From contig NZ_VLKU01000010.1 of assembly GCF_007830335.1 (NCBI RefSeq), forward strand, positions 62,001 to 126,000: a stretch of 64,000 nt of DNA. The letters run 5' to 3'. The stretch comes from Paracoccus sulfuroxidans. Lineage in GTDB: Bacteria; Pseudomonadota; Alphaproteobacteria; Rhodobacterales; Rhodobacteraceae. Both the position numbers and the translations under genes were made by a program. Within the stretch, counting starts at the first letter, position 1; the number at the start of each line of letters is the position of its first letter. This document shows, in pieces, positions 8,392-16,476 of the stretch. Below the pieces are notes generated by a model. That model had not been told where the DNA came from. It made no database searches and saw only the letters and a list, made by a program, of their open reading frames with translations.

Positions 8392-10041
8392 TTACGAGAT
8401 GAATTTCATGTAGGGGCTGATGACGCTGCGCACCGGAACCTGCACGACGGCAGGCTTGCCCGAGGCGATGGCGTCCTTGATCGCCTGACCGATTTCCTCG
8501 GCCGTGCTGGCGTGATAGCCCTTGCCGCCCAGAGCCTCGGCCACCGCCGCCCAGTCGCGGCGCGGCAGCTTCATTTCCCAGGTTTCGCCATAGGTCATTT
8601 CCTGCGGAAGCGAGATCGCGGCCCACATTTCATCATCCAGAACGACGGTGATGAAGGGCGCGTCATAGCGCGCGGCGGTGTCGAGTTCGGTCGCGTGGAA
8701 ACCCACGCCGCCATCGCCCACAAAGACGATGACCGGAGCCTTGCCATCGGCAAGCCGTGCGCCGGGGCCATAGGGAAGCTCGGCCCCCAGCGTGCCCGAC
8801 TGGCCCGCGCGAAGGTAGCGCCCCGGTGCCTTGACCTGAATGCGCGCATCCGCCCAGAAATCGACGTTGCCATGCGAGGTAACGAAGATCGTGTCATCGG
8901 GCGCGACCGCCGTCACCGCATCGATGGCGTTGATCGGATGCAGCCCTTCGGCCGCATCCTCGCCCGCCTGGGCGGCGTGCTCGGCCCGCCATTCGGCGAC
9001 CAACCCCTTCGCCCAGGTCTGATCGACCGGCGCGGCCTTTGCCTCGGCCAGCACCCACAGGAAATGGAAGGCCGAGGTGTTGAAGGCGATATCCGCCCGG
9101 CGGTTGCGGTGCAGGATCGCGGCATCGGTCGCGATCTGGACCACCTTGGTCGCCTTGCCGATGCTGTCACCGAAACCAAGGTCGAACTCGAAATGATGCC
9201 CGACCAGGATCACGCAATCCGCCTCTTCCAGCGCGCGGCGCAGGGCGGCGTTGCAGGGCACATAGCCCGGACCCGCGCAAAGCGGATGGCGTTCATCGAC
9301 CGCGCCGCGTGCCAGACGCAGGGTGAAGAACGGGATGCTGTGCTTTTCGATGGCTTCCTGCAGACGGTCGCTGCGGTTGAAGAAGACATCATCGCCCAGC
9401 AGCAGCACCGGCCGCTTCGATTGCGCCAGCAGCGTCTCGAAGGCCGCACGGTCGCCTGCGCAGATCCCCGGCAGGCCGGGATTGGCAGGCGCGGCAGGCA
9501 GCTGGTCGCGGTAATGTTCTTCGACGGGCGCATGCAGGATGTCGGTCGGCACTTCCAGAAAGACCGGACCCGGACGGCCTGCCCAGATGTGGCGCCATGC
9601 CATGTCCAGATATTCCTGCAACCGCCGTGGATCGGTGCAGCGCGCGGCCCATTTCGTCACCGCCCGCATGGCGGGCAGCACGTCATAGGTCATGCCCGCG
9701 CCGCGATCGGTGACCGCCGTGCTGGACTGCGCCCCGATGATCAGCAGCGGCGTGCCTCCCAGATGCGACACGATGGCCGGGGTCGCGGCATTGGTCACGC
9801 CCGGCCCAAGGGTCACCATGGCGACGCCCAGCTTTCCCGTCACCCGAGAGCGCGCCTCGGCCATATAGCAGGCGGCGGCCTCGTGCCGGCAATGGACCAG
9901 CTGCACGCCCAGTTCGGCGCAGGCGCGATAGACCGGATTGATCGGCCCGCCCGAGACCGAGAACACATGTTCGGTGCCCGCAGCCTTCAGCCATGCGACC
10001 AGCGCGGTCCCGCCATCGGCCTGTCTTGTGTTATCAAGCAT
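8392..10041 (-). CDS. Thiamine-pyrophosphate-dependent enzyme, acetolactate synthase/decarboxylase superfamily
   Basis: 549 aa with the three-domain layout of this superfamily. The N-terminal Glu that activates the cofactor is present in CRHEAAACYMAEA (about residue 54), followed by TLGPGVTNAAT. The C-terminal cofactor domain has GDGGVGFHATELDTAARY (about residue 438). The usual Asn-Asn that ends the GDG-X24-NN motif is Asp-Asp here (VVLDDEMW), an unusual change at a metal ligand. No acetolactate synthase small subunit is nearby, so a 2-oxo acid decarboxylase or carboligase in a degradative pathway is more likely than amino-acid synthesis. Second gene of its operon. Confidence 0.8.
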   Translation of the reverse strand: MLDNTRQADGGTALVAWLKAAGTEHVFSVSGGPINPVYRACAELGVQLVHCRHEAAACYMAEARSRVTGKLGVAMVTLGPGVTNAATPAIVSHLGGTPLLIIGAQSSTAVTDRGAGMTYDVLPAMRAVTKWAARCTDPRRLQEYLDMAWRHIWAGRPGPVFLEVPTDILHAPVEEHYRDQLPAAPANPGLPGICAGDRAAFETLLAQSKRPVLLLGDDVFFNRSDRLQEAIEKHSIPFFTLRLARGAVDERHPLCAGPGYVPCNAALRRALEEADCVILVGHHFEFDLGFGDSIGKATKVVQIATDAAILHRNRRADIAFNTSAFHFLWVLAEAKAAPVDQTWAKGLVAEWRAEHAAQAGEDAAEGLHPINAIDAVTAVAPDDTIFVTSHGNVDFWADARIQVKAPGRYLRAGQSGTLGAELPYGPGARLADGKAPVIVFVGDGGVGFHATELDTAARYDAPFITVVLDDEMWAAISLPQEMTYGETWEMKLPRRDWAAVAEALGGKGYHASTAEEIGQAIKDAIASGKPAVVQVPVRSVISPYMKFIS

Positions 10042-10058
10042 CTTGCTTTTCCCCGTTG

Positions 10059-10847
10059 TCAGTAGGCGCGCGACTTGCCGCCGTCGAGAGCGATCGCCGT
10101 GCCGGTGATGAATGAGCCTCGATCCGAGGCAAGAAGCGCAACCATGGCGCCGAAGTCCTTGGGATCGCCGAATTTTCCGACCGGAACCTCGCTAAGCCAC
10201 AGGGCTTCGGCTTCGGTCCGGCTCAGCCCGTCCCGCTCCATCGAGGAGGTGACCAGATACTCCATCCGGTCGGTGCCGAAGGGTCCGGGGCAGAGGCAGT
10301 TGACGGTGACGCCTTCCTCGGCAAATTCGATCGACAGCGACTTGGCCATGCCGACCATGGCAAGGCGGATCGAATCCGACAGCACCATGTTCGGCTGCAC
10401 GATCTTGACGCCCACCGTGGTCACGAAAATGATCCGCCCCCGGCCCGAGACGCGCAGCGACGGCAGCGCCGCATGGCAGAGGTCAATGAGCGGCAGGAAG
10501 GTCTCATCCAGCGCCGATTGCCACGCGCCGCGATCAAAATCGAGGAACGGCCCCGAGGACGGCCCGCCGGTATTGGCGACCAGAACATCCAGCCCGCCGA
10601 AGGCATCGACGACCTGCCGCACCCCTGCGGTGATGGTCTCGGGCTCGGCCAGATCGATCCGGACCAGCAGCACCTCGCTGGCACCTGCCCCGCGCAGTTC
10701 GTCGGCAAGGTCCGACATGGTGTCAAGGTTGCGCCCCGCCACCGCGACCCGTGCGCCTTCGGCGGCCAGCGCCAGTGCCGAGGCTCTCCCAAGCCCACGC
10801 GCCCCGGCAGTCACCAGCGCCCGCGTCCCATTCAGTCCGGTTTCCAT
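10059..10847 (-). CDS. Atypical short-chain dehydrogenase/reductase family protein
   Basis: 262 aa; start at 10847, preceded by GAGGGAG. Rossmann dinucleotide motif TAGARGLG at about residues 13-20 and the structural VANTGG motif. Where classical SDR enzymes have YxxxK, this protein reads SDSIR (in MVLSDSIRLAMVGMAKS), so both the catalytic Tyr and Lys are missing. The fold is clear, but ordinary dehydrogenase chemistry is not. First gene of the minus operon SDR-TPP enzyme-cupin-GntR-dpaL, with 17 bp to the next gene, and divergent from the aldehyde dehydrogenase. Confidence 0.82.
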   Translation of the reverse strand: METGLNGTRALVTAGARGLGRASALALAAEGARVAVAGRNLDTMSDLADELRGAGASEVLLVRIDLAEPETITAGVRQVVDAFGGLDVLVANTGGPSSGPFLDFDRGAWQSALDETFLPLIDLCHAALPSLRVSGRGRIIFVTTVGVKIVQPNMVLSDSIRLAMVGMAKSLSIEFAEEGVTVNCLCPGPFGTDRMEYLVTSSMERDGLSRTEAEALWLSEVPVGKFGDPKDFGAMVALLASDRGSFITGTAIALDGGKSRAY

Positions 10848-10903
10848 TTTCTCTCCCTCGCTTCGGCCTTCCAACACGGTCAGTTAACACAGTAATTCAA
10901 TTC

Positions 10904-10934
10904 TTGTCTACAGCATTTCAGTTTGTGTATACAA
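10904..10934 (+). promoter_or_regulatory. Paired palindromic elements in the SDR/aldehyde dehydrogenase divergent promoter
   Basis: TTGTCTACAG (10904-10913) and GTGTATACAA (10925-10934), centres 21 bp apart, repeat the arrangement at 2105-2135. TGTATACA is a perfect 8-bp palindrome. Read as a promoter, TTGTCT and TATACA with an 18-bp spacer would drive the aldehyde dehydrogenase. Operator and promoter functions may overlap. Confidence 0.55.
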
Positions 10935-10963
10935 TAATGGAAATCGACAGGAGGAACACTCAG

Positions 10964-12406
10964 ATGCATCACGCACCACTCGTGATTGGCGGAAAAACAC
11001 TGGCGGAGGCGTCCGATGGAATCGGCGAATCCCGCGATCCCTCGACCGGCGAGGTCATCGGCACCTTTGCCCGCGCGGGCCTGACCGAGGTCGACCAGGT
11101 GGTCGCCGCCGCGCGCCACGCCTTCGACAATGGCCCTTGGACACGCATGCGCCCGTTCGAGCGCGGCCGCATCCTGCGCCGCATCGGAGAGCTGATGCTG
11201 GAGCGCCGGGACGACATCGCGCGCCTTGAAAGCCGCGACAGCGGCAAGCCCCTGCGCGATGCCTATTGGGAGGTCGACTGCTCGGCCCGCTTCTTCGAAT
11301 ATTACGCGGGCGTGGCCGACAAGCAGCACGGCACCTCGATCCCGCTGGGGCGCGGCATCGTGGACTGGACGGTCAAGGATGCGATTGGCGTCTCGCTGCA
11401 GATCATTCCGTGGAACTATCCCTTCCAGCTGATCGCGCGCGGCGTGGCCCCTGCCCTGACCGCAGGCTGTGCCGTGGTCATCAAACCGGCCAGCGACACC
11501 CCGCTGAGCGCCTATGAGTTCCTGAAGATCTGCCAGGAGGCGGGCCTGCCCGACGGTCAGGTGAACCTGGTGAATGGGCGCGGGTCGCTGATCGGCGACG
11601 CGCTGGCGCGGCACCGGGGCGTCGATCAGATCACCTTCACCGGCTCGGTCCCGACGGGGCAGCGCGTGCTTGAAGCAGCCGCCTCCCATGCCATCCCCTG
11701 CAATATGGAGCTGGGCGGCAAATCCCCGCAGATCCTGTTCGCCGATGCCGATATGGAAAAGGCCCTGCCGATCATTGCGGGTGGCTTCCTGACGCATGCC
11801 GGGCAGGTCTGCAACGCAGGCACCCGCCTGTTGGTCGAGCGCAAGGCGCATGACGACATCGTCTCGCGCCTGCATGACCACATCCGCAAGATCAACATCG
11901 GTCGCGCGCTTGACGATCCGGACATGGGCCCGGTCATCAACGCCGGCCACAAGGCCGAGGTCGAGGGCTTCTATGAGTTGGCCGAGTCCGAGGGCCAGCT
12001 TCTGATGGGTGGCAACCTGCCCCTTGAGGCGGGTCTGGCGGGCGGCGCCTTCGTGCGCCCGGCGCTGGTCACCGGCATCAGCAACACCGCCCGGATCGCG
12101 CGGGAGGAGGTCTTCGGCCCGATCCTCAGCGTCATCCCCTTCGACACCGCCGAAGAGGCCGTCGCCATCGCCAATGATTCGGACTTCGGCCTTGTCGCGG
12201 GCGTGCATACGGCCTCGATCGATCACGCCATGCACATGGCGCAGGACCTGCGCGTCGGTCAGGTCTGGGTGAATTCGTTCGGGATCGGGCTCGACGTCGA
12301 GTTTCCCTTTGGCGGCTACAAGCTTTCGGGCTTTGGCCGCGAAAAGGGCCTCGAGGCGATTGGCGCCTATCAGCAGATCAAGAACGTCTGCGTCCGGTTC
12401 GGCTGA
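10964..12406 (+). CDS. NAD(P)-dependent aldehyde dehydrogenase
   Basis: 480 aa, normal length for the family. Start at 10964, eight bases after AGGAGGA. The general-base Glu lies in MELGGKSPQI (about residue 248), the nucleophilic Cys in HAGQVCNAGTR (about residue 283), and the C-terminal PFGGYKLSGFGREKG block is intact. It oxidises an aldehyde to the acid. Context suggests the aldehyde comes from the TPP enzyme or another step of the same cluster. Divergent from the SDR operon and followed by a hairpin and xdhC. Confidence 0.93.
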   Translation: MHHAPLVIGGKTLAEASDGIGESRDPSTGEVIGTFARAGLTEVDQVVAAARHAFDNGPWTRMRPFERGRILRRIGELMLERRDDIARLESRDSGKPLRDAYWEVDCSARFFEYYAGVADKQHGTSIPLGRGIVDWTVKDAIGVSLQIIPWNYPFQLIARGVAPALTAGCAVVIKPASDTPLSAYEFLKICQEAGLPDGQVNLVNGRGSLIGDALARHRGVDQITFTGSVPTGQRVLEAAASHAIPCNMELGGKSPQILFADADMEKALPIIAGGFLTHAGQVCNAGTRLLVERKAHDDIVSRLHDHIRKINIGRALDDPDMGPVINAGHKAEVEGFYELAESEGQLLMGGNLPLEAGLAGGAFVRPALVTGISNTARIAREEVFGPILSVIPFDTAEEAVAIANDSDFGLVAGVHTASIDHAMHMAQDLRVGQVWVNSFGIGLDVEFPFGGYKLSGFGREKGLEAIGAYQQIKNVCVRFG

Positions 12407-12413
12407 CCCTCTC

Positions 12414-12443
12414 GGCATGGCCCTGCTTCGGGGCCATGCCTTT
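12414..12443 (+). terminator. Hairpin between the aldehyde dehydrogenase and xdhC genes
   Basis: Perfect 10-bp stem GGCATGGCCC/GGGCCATGCC (12414-12423 with 12431-12440) followed by only three T, so probably a partial terminator that lowers xdhC expression. Confidence 0.6.
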
Positions 12444-12460
12444 CCCGTAGGAGATTGCGC

Positions 12461-13438
12461 ATGCTGACAGACCTGCTTCAACCTCAGACCTCCGAGCATC
12501 CGGCCATCCGCGACCCGTGGGAGGCCGCGCTGACCTTTGGCCAGGGCACCATCGTCGCCCTGCTGGTCGCGACCGAAGGCCCGGCCTATCGCAACGCCGG
12601 GACGATGATGGCCATCGCCGCCGATGGCCGCTTCGCGGGCGCAATCAGCTCGGGTTGCATCGAGGCCGACCTGATCGTGCAGGCCGCCGACCTGCGGGCC
12701 AGCACCGGGCATTGCCGCAGGCTGCGCTATGGCAAGGGCTCACCCTTCATGGATCTGGTGCTGCCCTGCGGCGGTGCCATCGAGCTGATGCTGTTTCGCC
12801 TGCGCGATCTGGACGTGCTGCGCCAGCTTCAGAACCGGCGGACAGCACGCCACGCCACCAGCCTGAGCATCGACCCGCAGGGGCGTCTGGCGCTGACCGA
12901 CCCCCTGCCCGCGACACCCTTCACCCTTTGCCCCGATGGCAGCGCGCGAATCAGTTTCTCGCCCCGACTGAAGTTCCTGATCTTTGGCGCAGGCCCCGAA
13001 GTCTCGGTCTTTTCCGCTTTGGTTCAGGGCTTGGGATATGATCACCTGATGCTCTCGCATGAGGCGCGCAGCCTGTCTGTCGCCGCCGCCATGGGTTGCC
13101 GGACCAGCCGCCTTGACCATCTGACGGGGCTGAACGGGCTGAAGATCGACGCGGCAACCGCCTGCGTGCTTTTCTATCACGACCATGATTATGAACCCGC
13201 GATCCTGAACCGGCTTCTGGCCACGCCCAGCTTCTATATCGGCGCTCAGGGCAGCCGCGCGACGCAAGTGATGCGGCTTGAGCGGCTGCGCGAACAGGGC
13301 GCGGACCCGGCCGCGCTTGAGCGGGTCCGAGGGCCGATTGGCCTCATCCCCTCGTCCCGCAACCCGCGCACGCTGGCGATCTCGGTGCTCGCAGAGATCG
13401 TGGCCGAAGCCGCGCATCATCCCATCGAACTGTGCTGA
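12461..13438 (+). CDS. xdhC: XdhC/CoxF-family molybdenum hydroxylase maturation protein
   Basis: 325 aa. Start at 12461, seven bases after AGGAG. The N-terminal XdhC/CoxI domain has GPAYRNAGTMMAIAADG and the conserved SSGCIEADL Cys segment (about residue 67). The C-terminal Rossmann domain starts with KFLIFGAGPEVSVFS (about residue 169) and includes YIGAQGSRATQVMRLERL, typical of the family. Such proteins bind molybdenum cofactor, promote its sulfuration and insert it into the apo-enzyme. The natural client is the hydroxylase at 2207-5906. Separated from the aldehyde dehydrogenase by 54 bp and a hairpin. Confidence 0.9.
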   Translation: MLTDLLQPQTSEHPAIRDPWEAALTFGQGTIVALLVATEGPAYRNAGTMMAIAADGRFAGAISSGCIEADLIVQAADLRASTGHCRRLRYGKGSPFMDLVLPCGGAIELMLFRLRDLDVLRQLQNRRTARHATSLSIDPQGRLALTDPLPATPFTLCPDGSARISFSPRLKFLIFGAGPEVSVFSALVQGLGYDHLMLSHEARSLSVAAAMGCRTSRLDHLTGLNGLKIDAATACVLFYHDHDYEPAILNRLLATPSFYIGAQGSRATQVMRLERLREQGADPAALERVRGPIGLIPSSRNPRTLAISVLAEIVAEAAHHPIELC

Positions 13439-13474
13439 CAGCACCTGCGGGCGTCCAATCCCGGCACGGGCGCC

Positions 13475-16087
13475 CTATTCCTCTGGCGTGCCGGGAATGC
13501 AGAAACTGTTGCCGGTCTCGGGATTGCGCTGACAGGTCGAAAGACCGTCGTCGCTGACGTAAAATGCGGAGGGCCGACCGTTCAACAGCGCCGGGTGGCT
13601 GTCGCGCACGACGGTCCGGTCGCCGTCCGGCCACAGGAACATGCGTTCGGGATGCATGTTCCCGGCCTCGTACTCGACCCGCTCCGGCACCACATAGGCG
13701 ATCATCCGGCAAGATTTCTCTGACTGCAGAACCCCCGCCGCATCGCGGATCTGACAGGTCGCGGCTTCCTGCGGATAGGTCCCCGCGACCCAGTCCTTCA
13801 GCAGCGCCTCATTCGCCGCGCAGGCGGCATCCCAGCGGTTGAGGCAACCGCTCGAGAAAGCTTGCGAGGCCGTGTTTGCCGTGAGGATCAGCCCTTGATC
13901 ATCCGAAACCGCATCAGGGTTGATCTCGGGGAAACGCGCGCCATCCTGCCAGACAAGTGCATCTCGCTGATCCAGCAGCATACGGCCAAGATAGAGGCAT
14001 GCCTCGCCATCCCCCATGAACTCGCCCTCGGGATAGCAGCCCTGTTCCAGCAGCCGCATCCGGGCCACGGGCTCATTATCCGGGGTCATCAGCGCAAGAT
14101 GCTTGCAGGCATAGGGGCGGTTGCTGTCGTGCGGGCTCTTGCAGACATAGTCGAAATCCGCCTTCGCCGTGGCCCGGTCGTTCAGCTTGCGCAGCGCATG
14201 AAGCCCGGCGTTGAAGCAGCCGCCATCGCCTTTGACGTCCCATGACCTGCCCTGATCGTCGCGGATCGTGTCACAGGCCATGCGGTAGCTGGCCTGCGCG
14301 CCGGTCTGATCGCCCGCCTCGGCCAGCATCTCGCCCATCTGGTTGCAACTCGCCAACCCCATCACGCCCGGGTGGCAACCCGTGCGCAATGCGGCCAGCC
14401 TTTTCTCAGGCTGGTTGCGCCCCTGAAAGAACAGATCCTCACCCGTCATGTCCGAGGGGCCGTAAAAGAAGGCCAGCATATTGCAGCCCGACTGGATCTC
14501 AGGCGTGCAGGCGGCCTGAAGTGTTGCCTCGACCGGTGCCATCTTGGTCGCAGAGATCTCTCGCGCAAAATAGACAAGAACCTCGGAACAGGAATTGGCG
14601 GCCTCGGGCGTGTTTCCGGCCCGACATGCCGCCGCAAGCTCATCGAACGCGGCCAGACGGCGGCGCATCGTTTCGGGCAGCGCGGTGCCAAGATGCTGAT
14701 CGAGCTTGGCGCAGGTGGCATTGCCGCTGATCCCCTGACAGGCGGCCACGGCCTGCGCGGCCGCCCGGTCGCGCGCGGCGTCATCCAGATGCCCCGCCTG
14801 CCTGCTGGCGATGGCGCAGGCATCGGGGTCATTGCCGTTGCATCGGCTTTGCAGATAGCTGAGGGCGACGCTGGCCTGATCGGGCGTGATATCGGGACGG
14901 CTCAGCAATGCCTCATAGGTCAGGGTCAGGTCGAGGCAGGATTCGTCGGTCTGGGTCGTCGGCACCCTGCAGGACGGCGCGCGCAGCCCGGCCAGATGAA
15001 ACAGCAAATCGGCACTGGCGGGCGTACTCATGGCCTTCTCGAGCTTCTGCAACAACCGGAACATGTCGCGGCAGGCATATTGGTCCTGCGAGGCCACGCA
15101 GCCCGCCGCCAGCGCCTGCAGCGCGCTGAGGTATTTGCCCGGATCGCCGCTGATGCTGACCAGCTCGCTATCGGCAAGGATCTGACAACTGGTCAGCAGC
15201 CCGGCATCGCAGCCGATCCGCGCCAGTTCAATCTTGGGGGACGAAAACTGACCCGCTCCGGCCGGCCATGTCGTCACCAAGGGATGGGCCGCGATGCGGG
15301 TGGGAACGTTGAGCGCCGCGTCGCAGGCAAGGACATCCCCGGCCCCGCAACCGATCAGCCGCAAGCGCCACAGGTCCGCGTAGTCGCCATCCGCAAGCTC
15401 AGGCCTTCCCGCAATCGCCCCGGCCTCGTCCCTGCAGGCAGAGGCATTGCCGCCCAGGCAGGCCCCCCGAAGCGAGGTCCCGTCCGGCTCGACGAACTGG
15501 CCGTTCTGCAGGTCCATCATGGCGACATAGCCTGCCCCGTCCGAGCAATAGGCATCCGCCGGGATGTTCTCCGAATTGGCAAGGATCGAGGGCGCGGCGG
15601 CCAGAGTGACCTGCCCAAGCGAGATCGCCAGCCAACCGTTCTCCGCCCGAAAGACAGCCATGCCGGTCAGGAAGTCGGGGTTCTGGGCCGCGAAGCTGTT
15701 CACCTCGTCCAGTGTCTTGCGCGAGGCGGCGATCAGGTGGCAGGCGTTGGGCAGGGCACGGAACCGTCGCAGTTCCGCCTGCCGTTCCCCGACAAATCCG
15801 CAAAAATGCGGCGCGTCGCCTGTCGCCACAAAGGCCCGATCGGCCCCGGCTAGCCGGTAGTAAAGCCTGCCGTCCTTGCCAGAAACCAGATCAGTGATGC
15901 TGACCTTGGTGCCGGAAGCCTCCTGCCGCAGCACTGCGCCGCCGGGTTCGGACAGGATCTGTCCTGCATTGCAAACCTGTCGCTCAGCCAGCGTCTGGTA
16001 GGGTGGCAGCGTGTCAGCACTGGCCGCTTGCCCGATGATCGCGGCGAAAAGCAAAGGGGCGGCACGGCGCAAAAGAACTGACAACAC
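13475..16087 (-). CDS. Large secreted cysteine-rich Sel1-like repeat protein
   Basis: About 870 aa. The GTG at 16087 is preferred because AGGGGTG precedes it and an export signal follows (VLSVLLRRAAPLLFAAIIGQAASA); a TTG 63 bases upstream is less likely. The mature protein has many helical-pair units of roughly 35 residues with paired Cys, such as GCGAGDVLACDAAL and ACRAGNTPEAANSCSE, resembling disulfide-linked Sel1/HcpA repeats. The C-terminal 90 residues differ and are also Cys-containing. Probably periplasmic, perhaps a protein-interaction scaffold; no enzyme motif seen. Convergent with xdhC. Confidence 0.72.
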   Translation of the reverse strand: MLSVLLRRAAPLLFAAIIGQAASADTLPPYQTLAERQVCNAGQILSEPGGAVLRQEASGTKVSITDLVSGKDGRLYYRLAGADRAFVATGDAPHFCGFVGERQAELRRFRALPNACHLIAASRKTLDEVNSFAAQNPDFLTGMAVFRAENGWLAISLGQVTLAAAPSILANSENIPADAYCSDGAGYVAMMDLQNGQFVEPDGTSLRGACLGGNASACRDEAGAIAGRPELADGDYADLWRLRLIGCGAGDVLACDAALNVPTRIAAHPLVTTWPAGAGQFSSPKIELARIGCDAGLLTSCQILADSELVSISGDPGKYLSALQALAAGCVASQDQYACRDMFRLLQKLEKAMSTPASADLLFHLAGLRAPSCRVPTTQTDESCLDLTLTYEALLSRPDITPDQASVALSYLQSRCNGNDPDACAIASRQAGHLDDAARDRAAAQAVAACQGISGNATCAKLDQHLGTALPETMRRRLAAFDELAAACRAGNTPEAANSCSEVLVYFAREISATKMAPVEATLQAACTPEIQSGCNMLAFFYGPSDMTGEDLFFQGRNQPEKRLAALRTGCHPGVMGLASCNQMGEMLAEAGDQTGAQASYRMACDTIRDDQGRSWDVKGDGGCFNAGLHALRKLNDRATAKADFDYVCKSPHDSNRPYACKHLALMTPDNEPVARMRLLEQGCYPEGEFMGDGEACLYLGRMLLDQRDALVWQDGARFPEINPDAVSDDQGLILTANTASQAFSSGCLNRWDAACAANEALLKDWVAGTYPQEAATCQIRDAAGVLQSEKSCRMIAYVVPERVEYEAGNMHPERMFLWPDGDRTVVRDSHPALLNGRPSAFYVSDDGLSTCQRNPETGNSFCIPGTPEE

Positions 16088-16476
16088 CCACTCACCCCTG
16101 ACGAAACCTGTTCTTCGGGTTTTGCTAACCGGCGCGTCCTGATCGGTCAACGACCCTTGGTGTGTAAGGAATTGGTTCGGATGAGATTCTGCGCAATATC
16201 AATCCCGAAGATCCAGCATCGAGATCAGTCTTCCTGAGCAGCCATGTTGCCTCGAGCTTGCTATGACAGGGCTATGCCGTTCGTGGCAGTCTGCGTGATC
16301 CGCAGCGAGCCGTGCGGCGTTGCAACACGCCGGGTCCGATGGTCCTTCTGGACGAACCCGGCTGGGCAGAGGTGACCGAGAGCTGCGATTTCACCCAGTA
16401 TGTCGCATCGCCCTTTCCCTAGTAAAGGTGGCCGGAACTGAACGTCCCGGCCACCTTCTAGCAAAACTGTGACGGC
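16088..16476. other. Gap with a possible gene remnant
   Basis: 389 bp without a complete gene. A 51-codon plus-strand open stretch at 16267-16422 ends LLDEPGWAEVTESCDFTQY...P-stop and has codon use like real genes here, but it lacks a credible start and is preceded by an in-frame stop. It may be the tail of a decayed gene. The rest holds the upstream region of the Sel1-like gene and a terminator for the next minus gene. Confidence 0.3.
16425..16457 (-). terminator. Hairpin downstream of the PepSY-like gene
   Basis: Stem AAGGTGGCCGG/CCGGCCACCTT, 11 bp (16425-16435 with 16447-16457), 20 bases after the stop at 16477. The T run is short. Confidence 0.65.

Noticed and set aside
10880..12712. 610-codon minus-strand open frame over the aldehyde dehydrogenase gene
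   Set aside because: Antisense shadow. The aldehyde dehydrogenase has its full set of catalytic motifs.
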